DNA of 44,233 nucleotides from a virus: the IMG/VR virus record IMGVR_UViG_3300020021_000021, positions 1 to 44,233 of that record; one strand, 5' to 3'. The position numbers and the translations under genes were made by a program. The notes beneath the pieces were generated by a model that was not told the DNA's origin, searched no databases, and worked only from the letters and a program-made list of their open reading frames with translations. Shown piece by piece: positions 6,052 to 13,416 of this stretch (positions are counted from its first letter, which is position 1; each line of letters opens with the position of its first letter).

Positions 6052-6168
6052 TCAATTCACCGCTTTACTACTCGCCATGCTATAATAATTACCTTTAATA
6101 TCAAAACAGGTTATTTCAACGCGACCGTCATCAAAGGTTGTCGTCGTCTGAAGCCTTATTATTTTCAT
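6052..6168 (-). CDS. Hypothetical small protein, 38 aa
   Basis: ATG 6168 to TGA 6052-6054. It reads MKIIRLQTTTTFDDGRVEIT and is beta-rich. It overlaps the end of the upstream gene by 38 bases in another frame and ends just before the membrane peptide start at 6050. Moderate support from packing only. Confidence 0.45.
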   Translation of the reverse strand: MKIIRLQTTTTFDDGRVEITCFDIKGNYYSMASSKAVN

Positions 6169-6322
6169 CGTAAGTATAATATTTAATCAGTTCTATTATA
6201 TCGGTATATCCTTGTGTTTCGGCTATTTCAAGTATTTGTTTTTGCCTTATCTTATAAAATGTTAGTTCGTCAACAACGTTATCAAAAGCGTGTTTGCACC
6301 TGTTCAGTTCATTATCTTCCAT
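6131..6322 (-). CDS. Hypothetical acidic helical protein, 63 aa
   Basis: I take the ATG at 6322 (MEDNELNRCKHAFDNVVDEL); the longer frame from 6379 would overlap the upstream membrane peptide. The product is acidic and helical with a poly-Asp C-terminus (KASDDDNL). Function unknown. Confidence 0.6.
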   Translation of the reverse strand: MEDNELNRCKHAFDNVVDELTFYKIRQKQILEIAETQGYTDIIELIKYYTYDENNKASDDDNL

Positions 6323-6399
6323 ATCAACAAATATACAAAATACCAAAATATAATTGCAAGTACTGGAATTGCTATCCAAACGAGGCGTTTAATCATCAT
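6304..6399 (-). CDS. Membrane microprotein, 31 aa
   Basis: Starts in a TAATG overlap with the stop of the upstream gene (ATG 6399, with a second ATG at 6396). It reads MMIKRLVWIAIPVLAIIFWY followed by more hydrophobic residues: one transmembrane helix. Part of the lysis-side operon. Confidence 0.55.
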   Translation of the reverse strand: MMIKRLVWIAIPVLAIIFWYFVYLLIWKIMN

Positions 6400-6881
6400 T
6401 AATGTTGAAAGGTAGGATTACTGGTCGGGGTATTTTTATGCTCTGTAACCCATCCTTTTATATAATAATCGCATTTTTGATTTATGACCTTTAATGCAAA
6501 ATCGTGTTGAACCAAATGATAATTAATGGTATTGAAATTCTTAATGTATGAAGCCTGATTAACTGCCTGATTATGTTTTATACTATTTATAGTATCGCTC
6601 TGATCTTTAAGTTTTGCATCAATATGGCTCCTAAGTTCAATAATTTCTTTGTGAAATTCGGCTGTTTGGGTAACTATATCATTATGGTTATTGGTCGTTC
6701 CGGTTTTTGTGTTAAAAACAAACATGGCTAAATACCAAAGAATACCACCAAGAGTAAACAAAGCACTGCAAACGGCTAATATAAAAAGTACATTACCCTT
6801 TAGCTTTTCAAAGGCATTCCTTACATCAGTAATATGCTGTGTATTATTATCTACTTTTGTTACCAATTCGTCGTGTCCCAT
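6399..6881 (-). CDS. Membrane-anchored coiled-coil protein, 160 aa
   Basis: Topology: an N-terminal cytoplasmic helix (about residues 1-30), a hydrophobic region at about 31-56 (VLFILAVCSALFTLGGILWY), then a long polar, probably coiled-coil region (EFHKEIIELRSHIDAKLKDQ) and a polar C-terminus. A membrane anchor with an extended helical domain in a lysis operon is compatible with a spanin-like or holin-accessory role, but I see no lipobox and no defined family. Confidence 0.65.
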   Translation of the reverse strand: MGHDELVTKVDNNTQHITDVRNAFEKLKGNVLFILAVCSALFTLGGILWYLAMFVFNTKTGTTNNHNDIVTQTAEFHKEIIELRSHIDAKLKDQSDTINSIKHNQAVNQASYIKNFNTINYHLVQHDFALKVINQKCDYYIKGWVTEHKNTPTSNPTFQH

Positions 6882-6971
6882 ATTTATTGTTTATTTGCTG
6901 CAAAAATTATGCTAATTATTTATTCCTATCATTTTCTATGCAAACAGCGTTATTTTCGGGATGAAATGGGG

Positions 6972-9899
6972 TTAATAAACCCTTTCTATAAGCCCCTCAA
7001 TGCTGTAAGTAACGGTTGTAAACGTCCCGGTTGTAGCAATTGTTACGGCCGTACCCGCCTTTGCCCGTATGTGTATTGGTACACCCTCGTATGCGCTTGC
7101 GCCAGTAACGTTAGTGATTGCTGTAATAAAGGCCCCTGTTAATTGCGATGTATTTAGTGTTACCACACGGGCTGTATTGCTCTGATCTGTATACGCACAT
7201 GTGATACTAAAATTATGAACAGTTGATGTTGTTACAACGACATTTGCAGATATATCAAAAGACTCGTCTCCCGCCCCTACTGTATAGGTTGCTACCGATG
7301 ATTGTGCATTTGTTGCATTTGTTATTTCGCCCCTTCCTACTATGCGCGGTGTGAAAAGACCAAGACCAGCGCTAACAGCTGCAGCTACAAAGGCTGTATT
7401 CGCCGCCTTTGTACTATTATCCCCTGCGCTTTGGGTTGTAGTTGTTAATTTAGGTATAGCCACATTTTGGCTACCATCGATATCAATAGCCTGTGCTTGG
7501 TTGGTGCCCAAAGAAAGGTGGGTATTATTGGCGGTTGATAAGGAAGTTGCATAAGGAGCAGCACCTGCATTAATTGAAGCCGAACTACCCTCTATACCCA
7601 ACAGCATATCGCCACCAGTATTTTTAAGCCTCATAAATTGATATCCGGTTGTTGCTGAACCGTTATAAAATATATTGGTATTATTACCCATTGTGGATGT
7701 TATCAATCCACTTGCGTCTATTGTTCCAAAAGAAGGGTTATCTGCTGATTTATAATAAGTAGAATTATCATAACTTAAGGTAGGTCCAGATGATTTTACA
7801 AACCCTGTACCATTTATAGGATTAATGTCGACAGAGCCATTAAAAGCTACGCCTTGTATATTTCTAGAGGTTGTTAATGTAGCTGCACTTCCCACGGTCA
7901 GCCCAATAGCCGTGCCTGTTATATTCGTGCCAGTCATACTAGAGGGAGTACCACTCGCACCATTATATAAAATAGGCGACCCCGCAGAACCAATGTTATT
8001 TCCTAATGCAGACTGTACACCAGTCCCGAAAGTGATGGCCGATTGTTTAGCGAACCAAGTTGAGGCAGAAGATATATAACTATCCGCTAACGTAGGTGTA
8101 CTTGATACAGTACCCGATGTATTATTAATTAATACCCCCGCTGTCGTAAGTGGCGACAAGATTAAACTATTTGAAATTATAGTATTTTGGTTAGTATCAA
8201 TATGTAATGCCTGATGCTGATTAGTTCCTAATGATAATTCCGTTTTGGTTGCTGTTGTTAACGACGTAGCATAACCCTTAGCCCCTGCATTAATAGTGGC
8301 AGAGCTTCCTTCTATGCCAATTACCATGTCACCTGACGTATTTTTTAATCTAATATCCTGAAATCCAGTAGTAGCAGAACCACTGAAAAATATACCAATG
8401 TTATTACCTGCTGTAGATGTAATTGCACCCGGAACTGAAATATCATTAATATCGCTACCCAATCCAATAGCAGCCTTTGCAGTTACTGGTGTAACTATTC
8501 TCATTACCCCATCTGCTGTTTTCCGCATAAAGAAGTTGTCTACGCCACTATTATAGACAGTGGATCTATCTAATTGGTACATATTCAATCTTTGCGAATT
8601 ATACACCCCACTATCTAAGTAGGTTGACAAGCTATCCATTGAGTTATTCTGCTGAAAAAGCAAATGTTGTTTTTGTGTAGAAGTGCCATGCAATGTTGGG
8701 GCTGCACCATAAAAAAATATATCCCTGATATAATTATAACCTGTGAATGTGCCATCAACATAAATGTTCATAGGTGCAAGCATTGACCCCCCTGTAAAAT
8801 TAACACCTCTTGATGATTTAATATAAATGGTAGTATCTGTTGTAGCGTATGGATAAACTCCAGCTATAATATTACCTGTAATTTGCTCCCCTATGGTCAC
8901 ATTTTTTACGTAGATGGCCGATATTCTATTATGCGTTATTTGATTACCAGTTACTGCGCCATGCCCCTCGTTACCCAAAAGGCTGCCGTCCATATATATA
9001 CCATAGTCATTTTCTGATATACTGCTTCCTGTAATGTTCAAATTGCCAGCGGGGTCATTAATACCAATGGTATTATATCTTATAGTACTGCCGCTAATTT
9101 TCCAATATTCAGCAACAAAATCAACGCCTATTCTATTGTATTTAAGAGCACAATTAGTTATTATGCTTCCCGAAAAATATTGCGTACTATCGCTCCATAT
9201 ATTGTTTGCGTATATAGCACGCCCCCTGAAATTGTTTATAGTCAAGCCTTCAATTTTAATATTATCAGAATTCCCCTCTATATTAATTCCTATTTCTGAT
9301 TGCGTAGTGCCATTTGGCACACCCGAGCCTGTTATAGTACCGTTCCCCTTTATTGTAGCATTGTGAACGTTATTTAGATAAAATACGTTTATCGCATTGT
9401 TGGTATGGTATATCGTACCGTTTAAAACTATAGACTGCCCATCCTTAACCGATAAAGCTGTTGTTACAAAATAAGAACCCGCACCAATTGTTATCGCATC
9501 CCCGGTACTTGAAAATGTAAATGCGTTTTGTAATGCTATTCCACGCGCTGCATCGGTGTTCGCTGTAGGGATAAATGTTTTTATCTTACCCGTGCTGGCT
9601 ATATTTACAGATACATAACCTAAACTATCTAAGTTAATCTTTGTATTTATCTGCGCCTGCGTACTCGTGCCTGTATAGTGATTGAATTGATAGCCTGTAA
9701 GTAATTGCACCCAATCCCCTGTAATGGTATTCAGGAAACCGATCTGCGCATTGCTGGCATTGCCGCCACGCTGATACCACGAATTTGGGGTGAACGATGA
9801 TATAACGGGGGGTACTGTTAATTTGGTACTATCGCTTGTCGGGGCTTGCGCCGAAGCGAAAAAAGGCAATAACAGTATGAGAAATATTAATCTGCGCAT
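6972..9899 (-). CDS. Beta-helix tail spike/fibre with signal peptide, 975 aa
   Basis: I chose the ATG at 9899 (MRRLIFLILLLPFFASAQ) because an upstream in-frame ATG has no good context. These residues form a textbook signal peptide. From about residue 110 to 400 the chain has the short repeating strands of a right-handed beta-helix (IKIEGLTINNFRGRAIYANN, SGSSISENDYGIYMDG), as in phage tail spikes and pectate-lyase-like enzymes. Two related segments of about 85 residues follow (near 490-575 and 726-811). Then comes a DNSTKAANTAFV motif common in fibres, and a beta-rich C-terminal domain (845-975). The role is probably receptor binding or polysaccharide degradation. The signal peptide is odd for a virion part. 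Upstream of the lysis genes on the same strand. Confidence 0.8.
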   Translation of the reverse strand: MRRLIFLILLLPFFASAQAPTSDSTKLTVPPVISSFTPNSWYQRGGNASNAQIGFLNTITGDWVQLLTGYQFNHYTGTSTQAQINTKINLDSLGYVSVNIASTGKIKTFIPTANTDAARGIALQNAFTFSSTGDAITIGAGSYFVTTALSVKDGQSIVLNGTIYHTNNAINVFYLNNVHNATIKGNGTITGSGVPNGTTQSEIGINIEGNSDNIKIEGLTINNFRGRAIYANNIWSDSTQYFSGSIITNCALKYNRIGVDFVAEYWKISGSTIRYNTIGINDPAGNLNITGSSISENDYGIYMDGSLLGNEGHGAVTGNQITHNRISAIYVKNVTIGEQITGNIIAGVYPYATTDTTIYIKSSRGVNFTGGSMLAPMNIYVDGTFTGYNYIRDIFFYGAAPTLHGTSTQKQHLLFQQNNSMDSLSTYLDSGVYNSQRLNMYQLDRSTVYNSGVDNFFMRKTADGVMRIVTPVTAKAAIGLGSDINDISVPGAITSTAGNNIGIFFSGSATTGFQDIRLKNTSGDMVIGIEGSSATINAGAKGYATSLTTATKTELSLGTNQHQALHIDTNQNTIISNSLILSPLTTAGVLINNTSGTVSSTPTLADSYISSASTWFAKQSAITFGTGVQSALGNNIGSAGSPILYNGASGTPSSMTGTNITGTAIGLTVGSAATLTTSRNIQGVAFNGSVDINPINGTGFVKSSGPTLSYDNSTYYKSADNPSFGTIDASGLITSTMGNNTNIFYNGSATTGYQFMRLKNTGGDMLLGIEGSSASINAGAAPYATSLSTANNTHLSLGTNQAQAIDIDGSQNVAIPKLTTTTQSAGDNSTKAANTAFVAAAVSAGLGLFTPRIVGRGEITNATNAQSSVATYTVGAGDESFDISANVVVTTSTVHNFSITCAYTDQSNTARVVTLNTSQLTGAFITAITNVTGASAYEGVPIHIRAKAGTAVTIATTGTFTTVTYSIEGLIERVY
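7465..8430 (-). repeat. Duplicated ~85-residue module inside the spike
   Basis: Two copies lie at about 8175-8430 and 7465-7720. Both contain GSATTG, then IRLKNTSGDM or MRLKNTGGDM, then GIEGSSA.INAGA, YATSL, LSLGTNQ and A..ID..QN. The protein similarity is high but the DNA has diverged, so the duplication is old or reshuffled between fibre genes. Boundaries are approximate. Confidence 0.8.
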
Positions 9900-9925
9900 A
9901 GTTGTTTTGTTTAGGTATAAAGGTA

Positions 9926-9956
9926 TTTGAAATATCAATACGATTGCCTATGTTTG
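9926..9956 (+). promoter_or_regulatory. Promoter of the 10-13 kb rightward operon
   Basis: TTTG at 9926-9929, 19 bases, then TATGTTTG at 9949-9956: full match to the Bacteroidota promoter. The ATG of the first gene is only five bases further (9962), which predicts a nearly leaderless transcript. The element lies in the divergent region shared with the leftward spike gene. Confidence 0.7.
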
Positions 9957-9961
9957 CTTAT

Positions 9962-10132
9962 ATGCAAATAGAGATACCCGAAAACATAAACAAAGGCTGG
10001 CTTGCACGCAATTTATGGCCTGAAATGAAAAAAGAAAGTGCAAGGGCTAAGTTCCATAATAAGCTGAAAAATGAGTGTAGGATGCGCTTTTTAGATGATG
10101 AGATAAAAAAAATCAAAGAATTATTAAAATAA
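9962..10132 (+). CDS. Hypothetical basic protein, 56 aa
   Basis: I chose the ATG at 9962 (MQIEIPENINKGWLARNLWP) because an upstream start would lie before the promoter's -7 element. The protein is helical and very rich in Lys/Arg/Glu (KKESARAKFHNKLKNECRMR). Function unknown; a nucleic-acid-binding or regulatory role would fit the charge but is not shown. Confidence 0.6.
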   Translation: MQIEIPENINKGWLARNLWPEMKKESARAKFHNKLKNECRMRFLDDEIKKIKELLK

Positions 10133-10137
10133 ATTTG
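10130..10137 (+). promoter_or_regulatory. Possible second -7 element
   Basis: TAAATTTG matches TAnnTTTG and is followed by CATATA as at other promoters here. No clear -33 element. It would give a leader of about 60 bases before the 10206 gene. Confidence 0.35.
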
Positions 10138-10205
10138 CATATACCAATATATATGCTTACCTTTACATCATCAATAGGGTTGATTGGTGTTAAAACTTAT
10201 CAAAA

Positions 10206-10481
10206 ATGAACACAGAACAATTAGAAGATGTAGTATTTACATTTTGGCGTGAAAACAAAGTGGCCAACGAATTCACTATTACAGGAAATGAATTTAAAAA
10301 CAACTTTAAGGCGTGGCTTGAAAAGCAGGACAAGGATTGGATAGCTTATTTAACTGGCGATGCTCTTGTGTTGCAATTTATAACCCAACGAGAAGGATTA
10401 AATTCTGTATTTGATAATGAATTAGAAACCATTAAAAAGCTATATCAATTAGCAAAAATAGTTATACTGGAAGTAATGTAA
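10206..10481 (+). CDS. Hypothetical protein, 91 aa
   Basis: Begins MNTEQLEDVVFTFWRENKVA; predicted mainly helical with aromatic-rich segments (NNFKAWLEKQDKDWIAYLTG). No family recognised. It is followed by about 90 bases containing two potential hairpins before the hexapeptide-repeat gene. Confidence 0.6.
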   Translation: MNTEQLEDVVFTFWRENKVANEFTITGNEFKNNFKAWLEKQDKDWIAYLTGDALVLQFITQREGLNSVFDNELETIKKLYQLAKIVILEVM

Positions 10482-10496
10482 GACACCTTGTTTTAC

Positions 10497-10559
10497 CTTG
10501 ATACGTTTTTCAAGGTCCCCCACTCCATCGCTCACAAGGCATGGAGTTGAGGTGGTAAA
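10497..10559 (+). promoter_or_regulatory. Tandem hairpins ahead of the hexapeptide gene
   Basis: A first hairpin pairs CCTTGA (about 10497) with TCAAGG (about 10512). A second pairs CCACTCCAT (about 10522-10530) with ATGGAGT and GAGGTGG (about 10541-10556). They are followed by taaaaaaac and the ATG at 10575. This could be a leader structure, processing site or attenuator. Neither hairpin has a terminator-type T tract. Confidence 0.4.
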
Positions 10560-10574
10560 AAAACATTCAGAAAC

Positions 10575-11249
10575 ATGGAAAAGAAACAAATTTACTTAAG
10601 AGACAAAAACTACAATTATCACCTATTTGAATATGATAATTTAGAAGAAATTACAGACAAGCTTACCGAATTTGAAATCAAAAAAGGATTAAGAGGAAAC
10701 ATCGGCAACCGCGCTAAAATCGGCTACGGCGCTAACAACGGCGACCGCGCTAACATCGGCAACGACACTAACATCGGCGACGACACTAACATCGGCAACC
10801 GCGCTAAAATCGGCTACGGCGCTAACATCGGCAACGACACTAACATCGGCGACGGCGCTAACATCGGCAACGACACTAACATCGGCGACGGCGCTAACAT
10901 CGGCAACGGCGCTAACATCGGCAACGGCGCTAACATCGGCGACGGCGCTAACATCGGCGACGACACTAACATCGGCAACGACATATGCCTGGGGATTTTA
11001 TCAAAAGTGTTAGACGGCACCGAATTACTAATTGGTTTTTATTTGAAAGGATCAAATCATTCTGTTACCTATTGCGGAAAAGGATTAATATCAATTGGTT
11101 GTCATTCAAAAACAATCGAAGAATGGAAAGAATTATATATTTCAGTCGGCAAAGAAAATTCATACAATGAATTACAATTGGCAGAATATTATCAATATAT
11201 TCTTATGGCTGAAATGTTCCATAATTTGAATTATAAAGAAATTGTATAG
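10575..11249 (+). CDS. Hexapeptide-repeat (left-handed beta-helix) protein, 224 aa
   Basis: Residues 1-40 are charged and helical. From about 41 to 137 the chain is a run of about 16 hexapeptides of the form I-G-[ND]-x-[AT]-[NK] (for example IGNGANIGDGANIGDDTN). This is the pattern of left-handed beta-helices seen in acyltransferases. The remaining 85 residues (LLIGFYLKGSNHSVTYCGKG, then EEWKELY and LAEYYQYI) form a conserved-looking end domain. No catalytic acyltransferase His is evident within the helix and the repeats are far more regular than in enzymes, so a structural or binding role is more likely. Phages commonly carry such proteins; their role is unknown. The repeat DNA is GC-richer than its surroundings. 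Confidence 0.8.
   Translation: MEKKQIYLRDKNYNYHLFEYDNLEEITDKLTEFEIKKGLRGNIGNRAKIGYGANNGDRANIGNDTNIGDDTNIGNRAKIGYGANIGNDTNIGDGANIGNDTNIGDGANIGNGANIGNGANIGDGANIGDDTNIGNDICLGILSKVLDGTELLIGFYLKGSNHSVTYCGKGLISIGCHSKTIEEWKELYISVGKENSYNELQLAEYYQYILMAEMFHNLNYKEIV
10698..10984 (+). repeat. 18-bp repeat array coding hexapeptides
   Basis: About 16 tandem 18-base units of the type aacatcggcgacggcgct run through the gene. A longer block (ggcaaccgcgctaaaatcgg and onward) occurs twice, near 10705 and 10795, showing duplication of groups of units. The unit length keeps the frame, so copy number can change without inactivating the gene. Confidence 0.9.
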
Positions 11250-11279
11250 TTTCTGAATGTTCTATATCGATCTGTCACT

Positions 11280-11295
11280 GGCTCTTAATTGAGCC
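11280..11295 (+). terminator. Possible weak terminator or processing hairpin
   Basis: Stem GGCTC (11280-11284) and GAGCC (11291-11295) with a 6-base loop, followed by tttggcagtaaaaat. The stem is short and the T tract poor, so partial termination or RNA processing after the hexapeptide gene is the most I would claim. Confidence 0.35.
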
Positions 11296-11323
11296 TTTGG
11301 CAGTAAAAATAAATTGTAACAAC

Positions 11324-11422
11324 ATGAAAACACTAACAACAAATCAAAAACAGTTAATCGCTTTTTGCGTACTATTTATAGCCTTAATGGGCTATTTGGT
11401 TAAGAATGGGATGTTGAAATGA
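11324..11422 (+). CDS. Membrane microprotein, 32 aa
   Basis: ATG 11324 to TGA 11420-11422, overlapping the next ATG at 11419. It has a polar N-terminus (MKTLTTNQKQ) and one transmembrane helix (LIAFCVLFIALMGYLV). The ATGA coupling supports it. Confidence 0.55.
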   Translation: MKTLTTNQKQLIAFCVLFIALMGYLVKNGMLK

Positions 11423-11634
11423 AAACAGAACCTAATGACAGCGCACATCCTATTGTGCTTGACCATGCAGAGCAGGACTACAGCAATGGTTTAACCAAAA
11501 GAGAATACTTTGCAGTAATGTTTACAGCAGCGTTTATACAAAGTCCAGGAAATCATCAACCTAATTGGGTAGACGATAATGCTAAAATCGGATTACAGCA
11601 AGCAGATGCACTTATAGCCGAACTTAACAAGTAA
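11419..11634 (+). CDS. Conserved small phage protein, 71 aa
   Basis: Contains the pattern GLTKREYFAVMFTAAFIQ followed by a C-terminal ADALIAEL helix. This is a widespread small phage/prophage protein in which 'GLTKREYFA' is the landmark. Its function is not known to me. ATGA overlap with the membrane peptide upstream. Confidence 0.75.
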   Translation: MKTEPNDSAHPIVLDHAEQDYSNGLTKREYFAVMFTAAFIQSPGNHQPNWVDDNAKIGLQQADALIAELNK

Positions 11635-11636
11635 CC

Positions 11637-11831
11637 ATGAAAGACCGCCACTACCGTTTTACAATTAACATTATCGGGCATAAGCGCCATAGCGTTGGTA
11701 TCTATGCTTTGGATAAATATGTAGGCAAAAACAGGGGCGAATTTATCCGTAAAAAAGCGGCAAAAATGACTACCGATAAAATTACAATAGTAGTGCAAAA
11801 TAAGGGGCGTGTTGACGTTTATTTACGGTAG
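11637..11831 (+). CDS. Hypothetical basic protein, 64 aa
   Basis: Two bases after the preceding stop; begins MKDRHYRFTINIIGHKRHSV. Strongly basic with alternating beta strands and a helix (GEFIRKKAAKM). No family recognised. Confidence 0.55.
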   Translation: MKDRHYRFTINIIGHKRHSVGIYALDKYVGKNRGEFIRKKAAKMTTDKITIVVQNKGRVDVYLR

Positions 11832-11869
11832 GTATAGTATGATACCAAAAGCTAATAATAATTAATCCT

Positions 11870-12028
11870 ATGGCAAAAACGACCTCAAAACTTTGTGAGC
11901 ATAAAAACACCATCCAAATCGGCACCGAAACAACGGTTGAGGTTTATTGCGTGGACTGCCGGGAGGTGGTTAGGGTTGGTAAAACTATAAAATTAAAACA
12001 AAATGGAAGAAAGAAAGAATTACGCTAA
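11870..12028 (+). CDS. Small putative zinc-binding protein, 52 aa
   Basis: ATG 11870 to TAA 12026-12028. Cys9 and His11 (LCEHKN) and Cys27/Cys30 (YCVDCREVV) give a Cx1H...CxxC arrangement like a small zinc ribbon. The basic tail overlaps the start of the next gene by 26 bases. Metal binding is inferred from the pattern. Confidence 0.55.
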   Translation: MAKTTSKLCEHKNTIQIGTETTVEVYCVDCREVVRVGKTIKLKQNGRKKELR

Positions 12029-12245
12029 AATTGAATTTAAGAATTACAACTTAGATTATGATTATTGTATTTGTGAATTTCACGATATAAAAAACCAATT
12101 AGAGGCGGTTGACTCTGCTTTCCACGATGCGGATTATTTGGAATTTGAAGAATTTGGCACACCTGAAATTATCATTACAATTGAGTGCATGACCGATGGT
12201 GAGTATGCTGAATATCTACGGATTTGTCAGGAAGAAAATGATTAG
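12003..12245 (+). CDS. Hypothetical acidic protein, 80 aa
   Basis: Begins MEERKNYAKIEFKNYNLDYD and is highly acidic with many Tyr and Phe residues (DADYLEFEEFGTPEIII). Ends at TAG. An acidic, compact product of this kind could mimic DNA, but nothing specific supports that. Confidence 0.6.
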   Translation: MEERKNYAKIEFKNYNLDYDYCICEFHDIKNQLEAVDSAFHDADYLEFEEFGTPEIIITIECMTDGEYAEYLRICQEEND

Positions 12246-12252
12246 GAACGTT

Positions 12253-12390
12253 ATGGAAGCAACCTACACGCCCGAATACCTAATCAACGCCCTAGCAGCA
12301 AAGAGCAACCCAATCATCGACGGCTTCTTCTACGGCTATTATGACGGTGAATTGTTTGTTTTGTTTACTAAGGATATTTGCGCTAATTGA
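12253..12390 (+). CDS. Hypothetical protein, 45 aa
   Basis: I prefer the ATG at 12253 (MEATYTPEYLINALAAKSNP), preceded by AGGAACGTT, over the ATG at 12238, which would overlap the previous gene. The product has a C-terminal aromatic-rich strand pair (GFFYGYYDGELFVLF). Function unknown. Confidence 0.5.
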   Translation: MEATYTPEYLINALAAKSNPIIDGFFYGYYDGELFVLFTKDICAN

Positions 12391-12391
12391 G

Positions 12392-12709
12392 ATGAAAATA
12401 ACCAAAAGGCTACATCATAACGAAAATTATAAAAGTGATGTTAATTTATTTGGCAGTGTGGTTGCTAAATTTAATATACAACCATTTGCAGATGGATATA
12501 TGGCTTATGTTACCTTTAGGTATAAAGTTAATAGCTATGATGAAAATGAAATACAATACTACGGCAATAGCCTTTTTGGATTAGATGTAGTTCCAAAAAG
12601 CAAACTTATAGCGTGTATTGAAATGTATACTAATATACATCAGGTTTTTAAAGATTTTAAACGTAATATTTATGAAAGCAGGGTCTTTAGTGGAGTGCAT
12701 AGACAATAA
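12392..12709 (+). CDS. Hypothetical protein, 105 aa
   Basis: Start at ATG 12392, one base after the previous stop; a longer frame from 12341 would overlap the previous gene. Begins MKITKRLHHNENYKSDVNLF; beta-rich with many Tyr and Asn. No family recognised. Confidence 0.55.
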   Translation: MKITKRLHHNENYKSDVNLFGSVVAKFNIQPFADGYMAYVTFRYKVNSYDENEIQYYGNSLFGLDVVPKSKLIACIEMYTNIHQVFKDFKRNIYESRVFSGVHRQ

Positions 12710-12989
12710 ATCGTTCCCAGATTTTATTAATCTTAAAACAATTTATACTGTTAGGGATATTTATAATACGGGTGATTATATACAAAGCTTACCTGAAAAT
12801 ATATATCAAGTAAAATACTCTTTTATAAGGGTCGATGAGGTCACTGCCCAAAATATAACTATGCAATATGCAGTTCTTATTGATTTCCCATTCCCTATGA
12901 AATGTTTTCGTGAATTGCAGGAGCCAATAGCAAATATTGAAGAAAATATTAATAATAATGTTTTAGAGTTAGAGACTATTCCTAAATAA
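12672..12989 (+). CDS. Hypothetical protein, 105 aa
   Basis: Start at ATG 12672 (MKAGSLVECIDNKSFPDFIN), which gives the N-terminus usual for a group of small phage proteins ('G..V.CIDN......L..G..Y.V'), probably a small beta-barrel. It overlaps the previous gene by 38 bases and its end overlaps the convergent tail gene by 8 bases. Function unknown. Confidence 0.55.
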   Translation: MKAGSLVECIDNKSFPDFINLKTIYTVRDIYNTGDYIQSLPENIYQVKYSFIRVDEVTAQNITMQYAVLIDFPFPMKCFRELQEPIANIEENINNNVLELETIPK

Positions 12990-13416
12990 CCCTCACCCAA
13001 GTATCAACATCAACCGTAGTGCCGTCTGATGTGGTGGTCAGCACATCGATACTTGCTAATACTGTTTTAGTATTATCGGTGAAGTTATATCTGCATAACT
13101 GACTTGCCCCCTCGTTGGTATCTTGTGTAGATGTTGCCCCAGCCACAACTTGTAAAACTAAAGGGTATAGCGAATTAGTAACAAAGTCAACACCGCGTAC
13201 TAAGTTAGCGGGCCATGGGTCGCCTGCATGTATTAGTATTGGGTCGTTGCTTATTATACCTGCATCTACATACTGTTTATCTGGTATATCCTGCGGATCG
13301 GTAAATAGTTTTGGTGCATCATAGCGCAGTATGGGCGTTACAATTACCGGGATGGTTAACGGACTATCAATCTCATTAACCTGTAACTTATCAAATTTGC
13401 CGTCCTGCCCTTCCAT
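12982..13416 (-). CDS. Putative tail-tip/fibre-associated protein, 144 aa
   Basis: Last gene of the leftward late operon; its start shares bases with the stop of the fibre gene (TAATG). The middle contains LFTDPQDIPDKQYVDAG, which resembles the 'xxP.tp.D..nKgYVDa' linker of phage fibre proteins. The rest is beta-rich (TKTVLASIDVLTTTSDGTTV). Probably a small virion protein at the tail tip; this rests on position and the YVD motif. Confidence 0.6.
   Translation of the reverse strand: MEGQDGKFDKLQVNEIDSPLTIPVIVTPILRYDAPKLFTDPQDIPDKQYVDAGIISNDPILIHAGDPWPANLVRGVDFVTNSLYPLVLQVVAGATSTQDTNEGASQLCRYNFTDNTKTVLASIDVLTTTSDGTTVDVDTWVRVI

Noticed and set aside
10814-11020. Minus-strand frame of repeated MLAPSP units
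   Set aside because: Antisense shadow of the 18-bp hexapeptide repeats; no promoter or independent support.
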